In this document: one piece after another, positions 45,501 through 55,112 of the stretch
Numbering within the stretch: the first letter of the stretch is position 1
Layout: each line of letters opens with the position of its first letter
DNA from: Microcoleus vaginatus PCC 9802
GTDB taxonomy: Bacteria; Cyanobacteriota; Cyanobacteriia; Cyanobacteriales; Microcoleaceae
NCBI GenBank assembly: GCA_022701275.1
Contig: CP031740.1
Location: forward strand, 1,499,001-1,563,000
Length of the DNA stretch: 64,000 nucleotides
Direction of reading: 5' to 3'
The notes under the pieces: model-generated
The model's input: only the letters and a program-made list of their open reading frames with translations
Told to the model about the DNA's origin: nothing
The model's database searches: none
Position numbers and translations under genes: made by a program

Positions 45501-46368
45501 CCATACTTACGCTCTAACCTGTACTGCATTTAAATTGTATGTTAAGTGCGGGCTTTCCAGCCCACCCCACAAGAGTAAAGATTTATTTTACTCTGCAATT
45601 TAAATGCGGATTAGCTTAACTCACATTTGTAGGGTGTGCACTGCACACCTTACTCATAAGTGCGATCGTAATAACTCATACCATTGTAGATTTTAGACTT
45701 CGGCGTGAGCGCTCAGTCGCACAATTTTAGATTAAATTATTGGGAATAACTGATTGTGTATGGGTTGGGAACACGACCCTACAGTTGCTTTTTTGAAACT
45801 GATATCACTGTCTCCGGGTGCTTATGGCGCGCCTTATGCCTATGTTTTTGAATCCAACACTTGCTTGAGGAGTTAATCCAAATAACCAAGTTATTGCTAA
45901 TAAAATTTAAGGGTAAGCTCATGATTGCATTTGACATATAGCAATCCTTGCAGGAGTCGTAAATTTTTTACCCCACCCCAACCCTCCCCGAACCCGCTCG
46001 CTGGGAAGTAAGAAATTCACAAATGATGCGAGGATTGCTATATGCTGATTTCTTATCGCCGGAATTAGTTTTGATTATGGGTCAATTTAGCACAGGGTTG
46101 GACACAAGAGTTTCAAGTTAGATGCCATCAAGTTCGACAGCATTGTTATTAAAAAATTCTGCTTCTGTCATAAGAATTTCCCTCCTTATTACCTGATGAT
46201 TAAGCAATGTAGCCAACGCAGATCAAAGGTGGCTCCGATCGCCCACGGAAACCAGCAAGTGTCTCAGATCACAAGGCCGATCGATCGCCCTCACTGCCAA
46301 AAAACCTAAAATTATGTCAAATTAAGTAAAGGGTGATCGAAGAAGTCTTGCCATATCCGTAGAAAGTT
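45501..46368. other. Long intergenic region with repeats, no gene
   Basis: 868 bases. Holds a GGTGTGCACTGCACACC near-palindrome (about 45634), a MITE-like element (45935-46044) and AT-rich DNA. No frame here looks coding. The region may contain the promoter of the hybrid kinase; no motif was identified. Confidence 0.5.
45935..46044. repeat. MITE-like element, 17-bp terminal inverted repeats
   Basis: CATATAGCAATCCTTGC (45935-45951) and its near-complement ending GCTATATG (46028-46044) match at 16 of 17 bases, 110 bp apart. The interior is GC-rich (CCCCACCCCAACCCTCCCC) and no coding is seen. Related TATAGCAATCC fragments lie near 3910 and 41440. Confidence 0.65.
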
Positions 46369-48579
46369 ATGACAACAAAACTAAGAGCTACAGAAAAAAA
46401 AATGGAGATAGACTCGCAGCAATGGAGGGCCGACCAAGAACTAATTCTCAATCAAGTAGACAATGCGATTGCTCTGTTCGACTCGTCTGACTGCTTAGTT
46501 TTGTTTAACAACAAATTGGCCCGAATCTGGGAACTGTCCCCAGAATGGCTGGCAACAAAGCCGAAGTGCCACTTGCTGTTTGCGGAAATTGTCGATCGGG
46601 GTTACTTGTCTGTTCAACAGTGGCAAGAGTTTCAGCAAGCCCTCGAAAAATCTCAGCGTGAAAGTTTATCATTTTATTTCGAGCAATCCAATGCGGTTTG
46701 TTTGGAGGTGTGCGCCACGATTACCAACAGCGGCGGACGGCTGTTTACTTTTAGAGATGTGACGGTATACCAAAACTCCCAAGCTAGCTTGAACGCAGAA
46801 GTCAGGCGGCTGAGCTTTCTTTTAGGTTTAACCGAACGCCTGCAAAAATCTGACAGTTTGCAAGAAATAGGTCAGTTTGCCCTCACCTATCTAGTAGAGG
46901 CAATGAATGCTGCTTTCGGAGATGTCAAGGTGATTAGCGGCAAGGGAAACGATCGCCAAGCGACGGGGATTTGCAACCAAATTTCTACTCAATTTCTGGC
47001 TAGTTACGGGGAACCCGTAGTTGCAGGAATGCAAGAATTGCTCGACAAAGGCATTCCCTACGGCATCGGTTTGCTGTGGGAAGTGGTCAAAACTGGTAAA
47101 CCTTTGCTTGTCGAGGATTATGCCCAGCATCCCAATGCCGTGCCGGAATTTCGGCATGTGGCAATCGGACAACTGGGCATCTTTCCGATCGCAGCTACCA
47201 ACGGCACGATCATCGGAGTGCTGACGCTGGAGTCCCGCAACATCAAAAAACTGCAAGCCGCCGTCCACCAAGAAGTGCTGGAGGCTGCTTGCCGGACTCT
47301 GGGGGCAGCGATTGAGCGGGCTCAGACACAAGAGAACCTGCGCCAAGTTAATGAAGAATTAGAGTATTCTTCTCAGTTGAAATCTGAGTTTTTAGCCTCA
47401 ATGTCTCACGAATTGCGGACGCCTCTCAACAGCATTCTCGGCTTTTCTGACTTGCTGCTGCGCCAAACAGCCGGACTGTTGAGCGATCGACAAATCAACT
47501 ATGTAGAACTGATCGAAAAAAGCGGCCAGCACTTGTTGCAGCTAATCAACGATATTCTCGACCTGTCTAAAATTGAAGCGGGGAAAGTAGAACTCAATTT
47601 ACAGCCGGTTCGCGTTCACGAACTCGCGACAGACTGTCTCAAAATGATGCAGCCACGGGCAGACAAAAAGCGAATCGGTTTGTCTTTAGAACTCGACTAC
47701 CGCATTACTAAAGTTTTGCTCGACGAACGGCGAGTGCGACAAATTGTAATTAATTTACTTTCCAATGCCATCAAATTTACCCCTGAACAGGGACAAGTTA
47801 AACTCACCGGGCGTCTCGTCTACGGCAGTGAAATAAACAGCGACTACCGGCCGGATTGTTCTCCTGTAAATGCCAGCACTCCTTATTTTTGTTTTGAAGT
47901 GAAAGACTCCGGCATCGGCATTCCTCAAGACCGCTGGCACTTGCTATTTCGACCTTTTCAACAGGTGGATTCTTCCCTGACTAGGCGGCACGAAGGTACA
48001 GGTTTGGGTTTGGCTTTGACTAAGCGTCTGGCAGAATTACATGGGGGGACTGTTTCTTTTCAATCGGTTTGCGATCGGGGAAGTCTTTTCCGCGTTTGGC
48101 TGCCTTTGACGGAGATGCGTCAACAGTTGGGAAACTTTGCTTCTTGTGCTTTGGACTCGAAATTAATCCCTGCTTGTGCGATTGCTTTACCAATTGGCAG
48201 CAAGCGGATTTTGGTTGTCGAAGACCAGCCTTTTAACCAAATGTTAATTTCTGAAGTGATGGAATTGGAGGGGTACGGGGTAGAGATACTCGCGGATGGG
48301 AAGGCGATGGTCGATCGTATTCTCGCCACCTCTGCTGCCCCGGAGTTGCTGCCGGATTTGATTTTGATGGACATTCAGTTGCCGGATGTTGACGGCTTTG
48401 AGTTGATGCGCCGAGTTAAAGCCAATCCTGTCTGGGAGTCGGTACCGATGATTGCGGTGACGGCGATGGCGATGCCCGGTGACCGCGATCGATGTTTGGA
48501 AGCTGGCGCTTCTGCTTATTTGAGCAAGCCGCTGGATTTGAATTTGACGATCGCTACTGTCCGTTCTTATCTGGGCTAA
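46369..48579 (+). CDS. Hybrid histidine kinase (PAS-GAF-HisKA-HATPase-REC)
   Basis: 736 residues. A PAS domain (25-130), a GAF domain (165-315), HisKA with the phospho-His in SMSHELRTPLNSILGFS (about 345), HATPase_c (445-590) with N box LLSNAIKFTP and G box GTGLGLALTKRLAE, and a C-terminal receiver (613-736) with Asp in LILMDIQLPDVDGFE (about 667) and Lys in AYLSKPLDL. No membrane segment. It senses through PAS/GAF domains (ligand unknown; no bilin Cys motif seen) and likely relays phosphate internally. The receiver-adenylate cyclase just downstream on the same strand is a likely output partner. Confidence 0.88.
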   Translation: MTTKLRATEKKMEIDSQQWRADQELILNQVDNAIALFDSSDCLVLFNNKLARIWELSPEWLATKPKCHLLFAEIVDRGYLSVQQWQEFQQALEKSQRESLSFYFEQSNAVCLEVCATITNSGGRLFTFRDVTVYQNSQASLNAEVRRLSFLLGLTERLQKSDSLQEIGQFALTYLVEAMNAAFGDVKVISGKGNDRQATGICNQISTQFLASYGEPVVAGMQELLDKGIPYGIGLLWEVVKTGKPLLVEDYAQHPNAVPEFRHVAIGQLGIFPIAATNGTIIGVLTLESRNIKKLQAAVHQEVLEAACRTLGAAIERAQTQENLRQVNEELEYSSQLKSEFLASMSHELRTPLNSILGFSDLLLRQTAGLLSDRQINYVELIEKSGQHLLQLINDILDLSKIEAGKVELNLQPVRVHELATDCLKMMQPRADKKRIGLSLELDYRITKVLLDERRVRQIVINLLSNAIKFTPEQGQVKLTGRLVYGSEINSDYRPDCSPVNASTPYFCFEVKDSGIGIPQDRWHLLFRPFQQVDSSLTRRHEGTGLGLALTKRLAELHGGTVSFQSVCDRGSLFRVWLPLTEMRQQLGNFASCALDSKLIPACAIALPIGSKRILVVEDQPFNQMLISEVMELEGYGVEILADGKAMVDRILATSAAPELLPDLILMDIQLPDVDGFELMRRVKANPVWESVPMIAVTAMAMPGDRDRCLEAGASAYLSKPLDLNLTIATVRSYLG

Positions 48580-48808
48580 CAATAATTATTTGTAATTCCA
48601 GCGCAGCCATTTATTATAATTGATAACAAGAAAGGTTAAACTCAATAGTAGATAAATATCTATAGGACTGGCGCACACTTGCCTCAGAAACCCGGTTCAT
48701 ACGAAAAATATCGAGTTTAGTAACGAGAAAGACACGAATTAACCAGTTTTCGAGCTTCCACACGCGCCAGTCCCGAGCTAAATTCAATAAATTCAATATA
48801 TATATTCG

Positions 48809-50266
48809 ATGTCAAACAAGTCGCCCTGCATCATGTTGGTTGATGACGAGCCAGCTAATCTGACTTTACTGGAAGAGTTATTGCACGTGAAAGGATACGC
48901 CACAGTATCGGCACAATCTGGCCATGAAGCCCTCTCTCTGGCCCGCGCATCTCGACCGGATTTAATTTTACTAGATATTATGATGCCGGAGATGAACGGT
49001 TTTGATGTCTGCGAGATCCTGCGGAAGGATACGGCATTGCAAACTGTACCCGTGATTTTTTTGACCGCCCTCGACGACGATTCCTCTCGCCTCAGAGGGT
49101 TAGAAATGATGGCAGACGATTATTTGACAAAGCCTTTTAACAGCCGTTTGTTGCTGGCGAAAGTTGAAAATATTTTGCAGTTGAGTCAAATGCGATCGCA
49201 AGCTGTATCTTCCCAATTAAACCAGCAAGTCAAAGAGCAAAGCAAGCGTCAAATCGCCGCAGCTTGGGAGGCAAACGAATATCTTTCAGAAAAATTTCAG
49301 CTATTTGTGCCGGAGCAACTTCTCGAACGAATTGCACCGCAAGGAATAGAATCTATTCAGTTGGGCAATGTCACAGAAGAAGAGCTGACTATTTTATTTT
49401 GCGACATTCGCGGCTTTACTACGATCGCCGAATCTCAACAAGCTTGCGAGACTTTTGAATGGTTGAACGCTTTTTTTACTCAAATGAACGATTGCATAAC
49501 GTCTCATGGGGGGTTTATTGACAAATACCTAGGCGATGCAATTATGGCGGTATTTGACAAGCCGAATTCTCACGCTATGGATGCGATCGAAGCCGCAGTA
49601 GCAATGCAAGAAACTTTGCAAGATTTTAATGCCAGCCGCCATAAATACAATTTAGAATATCCCGTCAATATTGGTACGGGAATTAACACAGGTATCGGCA
49701 TGATCGGTACTTTGGGTTCCGATCGCCGCATGGACTCTACAGTCATCGGCGATGTCGTAAATACAGCTTCTCGGTTAGAAAATTTAACTAAAATATACGG
49801 TTGCCAAATTATTGTTAGCGAAAATGCGATCGTTCATGCAAGAGAATTTCTAAATGGCATAAGTCTGAGTTCACACTCAAAAGAAAGTCTATTATTAAAG
49901 TGCGACTTGGAAGTGGAAACACAGGAGAGTATTATTTCTACTTCTGGGGCGACTGCGGCAGGCAGCTATTCGCCAAGCAACAATTATTACTATCGCTGGA
50001 TCGATCGAGTAACCCCGCGCGGCAAGCAGCAAGCTATAGAAATCTACGAAATCTGGGCCGCCTCCTGTCCCGACTCAGAAGCAAAGCAGCTTACCCAGGG
50101 TTTATTTGACAAAGGAATTCAAGGATGGCAATCCGAAAAAATTGTCGCCGCCTTGGGATATTTTCAGCAACTAATCGAACAAAATCCTGCGGATACCGTT
50201 GTCCGTTTTTATATAAATCGCTGCCAGGAAAAACTAGGTTTTATACCGGGAAATAGCACTTCCTAA
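48809..50266 (+). CDS. Receiver-domain class III adenylate cyclase
   Basis: 485 residues. Residues 1-125 are a receiver domain with Asp in LILLDIMMPEMNG (about 55) and Lys in YLTKPF. Residues 185-370 are a class III nucleotide cyclase. Metal-binding Asps are in ILFCDIRGFTTIA and KYLGDAIMAVFD; the substrate-reading Lys is in GGFIDKYLGD and Asp in RRMDSTVIGDVVNTASRLEN, a Lys/Asp pair that favours ATP over GTP; the transition-state Arg is in NTASRLEN. The output is probably cAMP, controlled by phosphorylation of the receiver. The preceding hybrid kinase ends 229 bases upstream. The tail (390-485) has no known domain. Confidence 0.85.
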   Translation: MSNKSPCIMLVDDEPANLTLLEELLHVKGYATVSAQSGHEALSLARASRPDLILLDIMMPEMNGFDVCEILRKDTALQTVPVIFLTALDDDSSRLRGLEMMADDYLTKPFNSRLLLAKVENILQLSQMRSQAVSSQLNQQVKEQSKRQIAAAWEANEYLSEKFQLFVPEQLLERIAPQGIESIQLGNVTEEELTILFCDIRGFTTIAESQQACETFEWLNAFFTQMNDCITSHGGFIDKYLGDAIMAVFDKPNSHAMDAIEAAVAMQETLQDFNASRHKYNLEYPVNIGTGINTGIGMIGTLGSDRRMDSTVIGDVVNTASRLENLTKIYGCQIIVSENAIVHAREFLNGISLSSHSKESLLLKCDLEVETQESIISTSGATAAGSYSPSNNYYYRWIDRVTPRGKQQAIEIYEIWAASCPDSEAKQLTQGLFDKGIQGWQSEKIVAALGYFQQLIEQNPADTVVRFYINRCQEKLGFIPGNSTS

Positions 50267-50411
50267 AGATTTAACTTTTAGGGCGAGCTACAAGCCCACC
50301 CTACAATAGTTTAGACTTATTGCAAAAGTCCCCAGCTATCCTGCGTTGCGTCTGTGGTTTCCCTATTAATGAAAGATTTATCCAATAAGTCTACTCTAAT
50401 TGGAGTTAGCA

Positions 50412-51056
50412 TCAAACAGTCGTCAAAACTTGCTCTCTCAACTTCCCGATCAACTCATTCACACCTCCAGTATTCAAACGGTAACTCAGAGGATGACCGA
50501 TTAAATAAGCTGAACTTTCAAATAAAACATCAATTTCCACCAAACCATTTTCTCGCAAAGTTTTGCCAGTAGAAACCAAATCCACAATTGCCTCCGACAT
50601 ACCCGTAATCGGTCCCAACTCCACAGAACCGTAAAGCGGCACAATTTCCACCGGCAAATTCAAATTGTGAAAATATTCCCTTGCACAGTGTACGAACTTA
50701 GAAGCAACTCTACCGTGAGGAGGCAAATCCACAGTTCGTCGATAAGAACTAGATTCCTTCACCGCCACCGACAGCCGACATTTGCCAAATTTTAAATCAA
50801 TTAAATTGGCAACTTTCGGCTTTTTTTCCCGCAAAACATCATAGCCAGCAATCCCCAAATCCGCTTGACCGTATTCCACATAAACCGGCACGTCGTGCGT
50901 CCTTACTAGCAAAGCTTTGGCAGTACCGGTCGGGTCATATATTTGAAGTTGTCGGTTAGAGGAATCGAGAAAAGCACTGAAGTCTAATCCAACCGATTTA
51001 AAGAGGCGAATGCTATCTCCTAACAATCCGCCTTTGGGAAGTGCAACAGTAATCAT
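50412..51056 (-). CDS. hisG: ATP phosphoribosyltransferase, short form
   Basis: 214 residues. HisG performs the first step of histidine synthesis, joining ATP and PRPP. The short form needs a HisZ regulatory partner, not seen in this window. Diagnostic stretches: [37 protein letters not shown], and the PRPP-binding loop [20 protein letters not shown] start at 51056. Transcribed alone, as cyanobacterial his genes are dispersed. Confidence 0.93.
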   Translation of the reverse strand: MITVALPKGGLLGDSIRLFKSVGLDFSAFLDSSNRQLQIYDPTGTAKALLVRTHDVPVYVEYGQADLGIAGYDVLREKKPKVANLIDLKFGKCRLSVAVKESSSYRRTVDLPPHGRVASKFVHCAREYFHNLNLPVEIVPLYGSVELGPITGMSEAIVDLVSTGKTLRENGLVEIDVLFESSAYLIGHPLSYRLNTGGVNELIGKLREQVLTTV

Positions 51057-51241
51057 GTCAATTTTTAGAGGGTAAATTGCTCAATTTTGGAAGGGGCGAT
51101 CTCGGCACAAGCATAAACAGCTTTTACCAAACTCAGAATAACACATAGAGTTCCTAGCGGAAAATAAATTTTGGGTATTGCTCGATCCTTTGTTTGAGGA
51201 TATATTATATTTAGTAACTTTTTAGAGAGTCACATTTTTAA

Positions 51242-51523
51242 ATGGCGGTCAGTATGGAAAAAAATCAAGAGTTTGAGAGTCAAGAATTTGACGGAGAATG
51301 TCACAGTGTAGACCCGGATTTCCTGAAAATTACAGTAGATGAAATCCTCTCAGGCGGCGGTCTAGAGGCCGAGGAAATGGATTATACAGTAGCCGTACCT
51401 ACCGCTAACCACGCCAGCATCCCCAGGGTAACAGGCTTCTCATCTTATGTGAAATCAAGCGTGTTCGATCGCGCCCCCCGATCGCAGTTTGCAGAAAAAC
51501 GCGGAACGCTGGGAGGCTGTTAA
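51242..51523 (+). CDS. Hypothetical protein
   Basis: 93 residues, no recognised family. Acidic N-terminal half (EFESQEFDGECHSVDPDFLK) and a Gly-rich end (EKRGTLGGC). A second ATG four codons later (MEKNQEFES) is an alternative start. The short, acidic design suggests a small accessory protein, but nothing more can be said. Confidence 0.45.
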   Translation: MAVSMEKNQEFESQEFDGECHSVDPDFLKITVDEILSGGGLEAEEMDYTVAVPTANHASIPRVTGFSSYVKSSVFDRAPRSQFAEKRGTLGGC

Positions 51524-51556
51524 TCTAAAATCCTTGCAGAGGCTGGTGCAGAAAAC

Positions 51557-51595
51557 GGGCCGATCGCGCGTTAGCGAAGCCCTCGAAGAGGCTCG
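51557..51595. repeat. Dispersed repeat (GTTAGCGAAG...CGAAGAGG type)
   Basis: CGATCGCGCGTTAGCGAAGC followed by CCTCGAAGAGGCTCG; same family as 22908-22946. Confidence 0.7.
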
Positions 51596-51676
51596 TCATT
51601 CAGTCTCCCGCCTTGGTGTATTCAACTCTAAAACTTAAAATTTAACTGGCGATTGCAAATAGCTGAAAGCTCAACT

Positions 51677-52327
51677 ATGACCGAATTGACACTTGTTATT
51701 GGTAATAAAAATTATTCGTCTTGGTCGCTGCGGGCTTGGCTGGCGATGAAACAAGCTGGACTGGAATTTGCCGAGGTGAGAATCCCTTTAGACTGGCCTA
51801 CAACGCATGAAGAAATTCGGCGCTATTCTCCCTCGGGAAAAGTGCCAGTTTTAATCGACGGCGATCTGAAAGTGTGGGAATCATTAGCAATTTGCGAATA
51901 CGTCGCCGATCGCTTTGCAAATGATTTGTGGCCGGCGGATGTAGCGGAACGGGCGATCGCCCGTTCCATCTGCGCTGAAATGCACGCGGGGTTCCAAAAT
52001 TTGCGCGACAATATGCCGATGGACTGCCGCAACCGCTATCCGGGAGAAGGGATGACTGCCGGTGTAGAAGCAGAGATCGATCGCATCTTTGCCATTTGGC
52101 GCGAATGCCGCCAAAAATTCGGAACAGGCGGCAATATGCTATTCGGAAAATTCACAGTTGTTGACGCTATGTTTGCCCCCGTTGTTATGCGTTTTGTCAC
52201 CTACGGAGTCAAATTAGATTCATCAGCCAAAGCTTATGCGGAGGCTATTTTAGCCTTGCCTGCAATCCAGGAATGGGTAGCAGCAGCTTGCAGCGAAACG
52301 GAAAGTATTCCGCACATTAAAATCTAG
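51677..52327 (+). CDS. Glutathione S-transferase family protein
   Basis: 216 residues from ATG 51677 (an in-frame upstream start at 51653 is weaker). The N-terminal thioredoxin fold has the GST Ser/glutathione-site pattern NKNYSSWSLRAWLAMK and the SGKVPVLIDGDLKVWESLAI loop with the cis-Pro and the Glu/Ser pair that bind glutathione. The C-terminal helical domain follows. Detoxification or maleylacetoacetate-isomerase-like roles are typical; the substrate is unknown. Confidence 0.85.
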   Translation: MTELTLVIGNKNYSSWSLRAWLAMKQAGLEFAEVRIPLDWPTTHEEIRRYSPSGKVPVLIDGDLKVWESLAICEYVADRFANDLWPADVAERAIARSICAEMHAGFQNLRDNMPMDCRNRYPGEGMTAGVEAEIDRIFAIWRECRQKFGTGGNMLFGKFTVVDAMFAPVVMRFVTYGVKLDSSAKAYAEAILALPAIQEWVAAACSETESIPHIKI

Positions 52328-52379
52328 GGACAATTAGTTTACTTAACCTAAAATCTCAAATCTCAAATTTGAAATCAGG

Positions 52380-53066
52380 ATGCGGATTCTTTTAGTTGAT
52401 GATGAAGTTGAGTTAACTGACCCTTTGAGTCGAGTCTTAACCCGCGAAGGTTATACAGTTGATGTGGCATTTGACGGAGCAAGTGGCAGCAATTTAGCCA
52501 TGCAGGGCAATTACGATTTACTAATTTTGGATTGGATGCTGCCGAGACAAACCGGACTGGCAATTTGCCAAAAGTTGCGATCGCAAGGACGGAGTACGCC
52601 AGTCCTCTTTCTCACCGCCAAAGATACCGTAGACGATCGCGTACAAGGACTCGACGCTGGTGCAGACGACTATTTAGTCAAACCTTTTGAACTGCGAGAA
52701 CTGCTAGCCAGAGTCCGCGCATTACTGCGGCGGCCTCCTACTATTGATGCCGAGGTTGCTGTCGGGCGGCTACAAGTTGCAGATTTACAGCTAGACTACG
52801 ACAATCAATTAGCTTATCGGAGCGATCGCACAATTGACTTATCAGAAAAAGAATGCCAGTTATTAGAATACTTAATGCGCCATACCGGTCAATTGCTAAC
52901 ACACGAACAAATCCACCAGTATTTGTGGAGTGAAGCGGAAAAACCCAGCAGCAATGTATTAGCCGCTCAAATTCGCCTGCTGCGCCGCAAAATAGAAGCC
53001 CCGGGCGAATCGGTGCTAATTCACACAGTCTACGGCAGAGGCTACCGCTTTGGAGAAGCCAGCTAA
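52380..53066 (+). CDS. rppA: OmpR-family response regulator, RppA-like
   Basis: 228 residues. Receiver domain (1-118) with acidic pair in LLVDDEVELTD, phospho-Asp in LLILDWMLPRQTG (about 51) and Lys in DYLVKPFELREL; C-terminal winged helix (130-225) with DLSEKECQLLEYLMRHTGQL and HTVYGRGYRFG. Strongly similar to RppA, which in Synechocystis pairs with the RppB kinase and controls photosynthesis and nickel genes. No rppB is adjacent here, so the kinase is elsewhere or the assignment is only to the family. Confidence 0.8.
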   Translation: MRILLVDDEVELTDPLSRVLTREGYTVDVAFDGASGSNLAMQGNYDLLILDWMLPRQTGLAICQKLRSQGRSTPVLFLTAKDTVDDRVQGLDAGADDYLVKPFELRELLARVRALLRRPPTIDAEVAVGRLQVADLQLDYDNQLAYRSDRTIDLSEKECQLLEYLMRHTGQLLTHEQIHQYLWSEAEKPSSNVLAAQIRLLRRKIEAPGESVLIHTVYGRGYRFGEAS

Positions 53067-53184
53067 TAATATAAATTGTACCCAATTCCTTTTTTTTACC
53101 CACTCGCGAAGCCGAAGCTCCTTCTGCCTTCTGCCTTCTGCTATATTATTTGTTATCGGCAAAGTATGCACCCTAAACCAGCCT

Positions 53185-54021
53185 TTACGTATCTTGACAA
53201 ACCAAAGTAATTACTGTCACCTCCGGGGGACAAAATAGCCTTCCCGGCGAATAAGTTCCCAAACCGCGATTCACGTACAGCAAATTACTCCCCACCTGAT
53301 GCAAACCGCTAGCCCATTCCCAGTGAGTAACTACTCGATCGTAAGCCGACAGCAAAGGAATGAACTTTCGGATTCGTTTAGGAATCAAATAGCCAATTTT
53401 TCTGACCCAAGCGTACAAAGGCCCGATACCGGGAATAACGATTTGACCGCCGTGAGTGTGCCCAGATAACTGCAAATCAATCCGCCAATTTTGCAGTTTT
53501 TCAGCAGTATCGGGATTGTGAGACAAGACAATCCGAGGAATCGCGGGATTTATTGATGCCATTACAGGTTTAGGCGCAAAATCGCCAGACCAAAAATCTG
53601 CCAACCCAACTAAAGCCAATTCTGAGCCCAAAGGATAGATTGCTTCGTTGTACAAAACCCGAATCCCGACGCTATTTAAAGCATTAGTAACCTCTGTTTT
53701 TGCCCTCGGCCAATAGTGGTCGTGATTGCCCAAAACCGCGTAAATTCCCGTCCGACTTTGCAAATTTTTCAATCGCTGCACTAAGGTGTAAATAGGTGCG
53801 GGGTCGTAGGTAATAAAGTCACCAGTTAAAAAAATCAGGTCGGGTTCGGCTTCATTTGCTGCCGCAATCGCCTCTTCTAGCAACCATTCCGACAGCCGCA
53901 CCCCGTCATAGTGAAAGTCAGTAAGCTGTACAATTTTAGTACCTGATAGATTTGCTGGAAGATTAGCGATTGGTATTGTTAAATACTCTATTCGCAGTTT
54001 CCCAGTTAATAACCTGTGCAT
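53185..54021 (-). CDS. Metallophosphoesterase, YaeI-like
   Basis: 278 residues. Calcineurin-like phosphoesterase with two-metal motifs in order: VQLTDFHYDG (Asp, His), LTGDFITYD (Asp), LGNHDHYWP (Asn, His), LSHNPDTAE (His) and LSGHTHGGQIVIPG (His, His). YaeI/LpxG-type members act on phospholipid or lipid A intermediates at the membrane; the exact substrate is unknown. ATG start at 54021. Confidence 0.85.
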   Translation of the reverse strand: MHRLLTGKLRIEYLTIPIANLPANLSGTKIVQLTDFHYDGVRLSEWLLEEAIAAANEAEPDLIFLTGDFITYDPAPIYTLVQRLKNLQSRTGIYAVLGNHDHYWPRAKTEVTNALNSVGIRVLYNEAIYPLGSELALVGLADFWSGDFAPKPVMASINPAIPRIVLSHNPDTAEKLQNWRIDLQLSGHTHGGQIVIPGIGPLYAWVRKIGYLIPKRIRKFIPLLSAYDRVVTHWEWASGLHQVGSNLLYVNRGLGTYSPGRLFCPPEVTVITLVCQDT

Positions 54022-54150
54022 AAATCTAAAGTTTATTGATAACAGAGCGCCACCTTTAGCTTAGCAAATAAACAAGTAAGACTGCAAAACTAGATACAGC
54101 ACTTTGCTTAACAGTTAGGTACAATAGTAGAGGTGGTAAGAAAGAAAAAA

Positions 54151-54549
54151 ATGAAACCCTACTCCCTAGATATGCGTCAAAAGATTGTTGACACTTACGA
54201 GGCAGGTAACACCTCTATTCGGCAAGTAGCAGAAAGATTTCAAGTCAGTAAAAGTACCGTACAAGCCCTACTAAAGCGAAAAAAAGAGACAGGAAGATTA
54301 CTCCCTAGTCAGGCAAAGGGCGGTAAACCGAGTTTACTGTTTGGTCACGAACAACAGATTGAAGAGATGGTAGCCCAGTATCCAGATTACACACTAGCGG
54401 AATACTGTGAGTATTGGCACGAAAAAACAGGAGTATGGTTGAGCGAGAGTGCGATGTGCCGATTCCTAAAAAAGCAGCAACTCACTTTGAAAAAAAAACA
54501 CTACGCAGCAGTCAAGCCCATAAAGAAATTAATCAAAATCAGCGAATAG
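54151..54549 (+). CDS. IS630 transposase, N-terminal frame
   Basis: Start ATG 54151 (MKPYSLDMRQKIVDTYEAGN), the usual IS630 start; an upstream GTG at 54133 is weaker. Two helix-turn-helix DNA-binding regions (QVAERFQVSKSTVQALLKRK; SESAMCRFLKKQQLTLKKK) recognise the element ends. The frame ends soon after; the catalytic part is in the -1 frame. A run of nine A (about 54488-54496) at the overlap is a likely slippage site. Confidence 0.8.
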   Translation: MKPYSLDMRQKIVDTYEAGNTSIRQVAERFQVSKSTVQALLKRKKETGRLLPSQAKGGKPSLLFGHEQQIEEMVAQYPDYTLAEYCEYWHEKTGVWLSESAMCRFLKKQQLTLKKKHYAAVKPIKKLIKISE

Positions 54550-55097
54550 AATATTGGAAAAAAATCCGAGATGTCGCACCAAAAGATCTGATATTTTTGG
54601 ACGAAATGGGCGTATTGCTAGGGATAATGAGATCCAGAGCTAGAAGTAAAAAGGGAGAAAGAAGCTACGATATCAAGCCATTTTATAGAGGAAGTAGGGT
54701 GACAGTAATTGGTGCAATAACCAACAAGAAGGTCATCGCCATGAAAACAATGAAACAATCAATGAATGGAGAAGAGTTCAAGAAATTTGTGCAAGAACAA
54801 TTGGTTCCCAAATTATGGAAAGGAGCGGTATTAGTTATGGATAATTTGAAGGCACACAAGGTAGAAGGTGTGGAAAAAATGATCGAAGCAGTGGGAGCAA
54901 GAGTAGTGTATTTGTCACCGTACTCACCTGAGTTTAACCCCATCGAACATTTATGGTGGGAATTAAAGGCATGGCTCAGGAGATTTGTACCTCGAAGTGT
55001 ACAGATTGTGGAAAAACTATTGGAATTGGGTGTGAAATTATGTTCAAGTAAGCAAATCGAAAATTATTTTGCTCACTGCTGTTACTGTACCTCTTAG
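54414..55097 (+). CDS. IS630 transposase, DDE catalytic frame (-1)
   Basis: Lies in the -1 frame relative to the first. The true coding contribution begins at the A-run near 54490, then reads TLRSSQAHKEINQNQRIEYW and onward. DDE acids: Asp in LIFLDEMGV, Asp in VLVMDNLKAHK, Glu in FNPIEHLWWELKAW. All three are present, so the element may still be active if the frameshift occurs. Confidence 0.8.
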   Translation: MARKNRSMVERECDVPIPKKAATHFEKKTLRSSQAHKEINQNQRIEYWKKIRDVAPKDLIFLDEMGVLLGIMRSRARSKKGERSYDIKPFYRGSRVTVIGAITNKKVIAMKTMKQSMNGEEFKKFVQEQLVPKLWKGAVLVMDNLKAHKVEGVEKMIEAVGARVVYLSPYSPEFNPIEHLWWELKAWLRRFVPRSVQIVEKLLELGVKLCSSKQIENYFAHCCYCTS

Positions 55098-55112
55098 TCA
55101 CGCAAAGTGCTG

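Larger units (their letters stand above)
54097..55112 (+). mobile_element. IS630-family insertion sequence
   Basis: 1016 bp, flanked by TA dinucleotides (54095-54096 and 55113-55114), the target duplication of IS630/Tc1/mariner elements. Ends are CAGCACTTTGC at both termini in inverted orientation, with further imperfect similarity (GGTACAATAG against GGTACAGTAA). It carries two overlapping reading frames that together form one transposase. It lies between the metallophosphatase and msrA. Confidence 0.88.
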
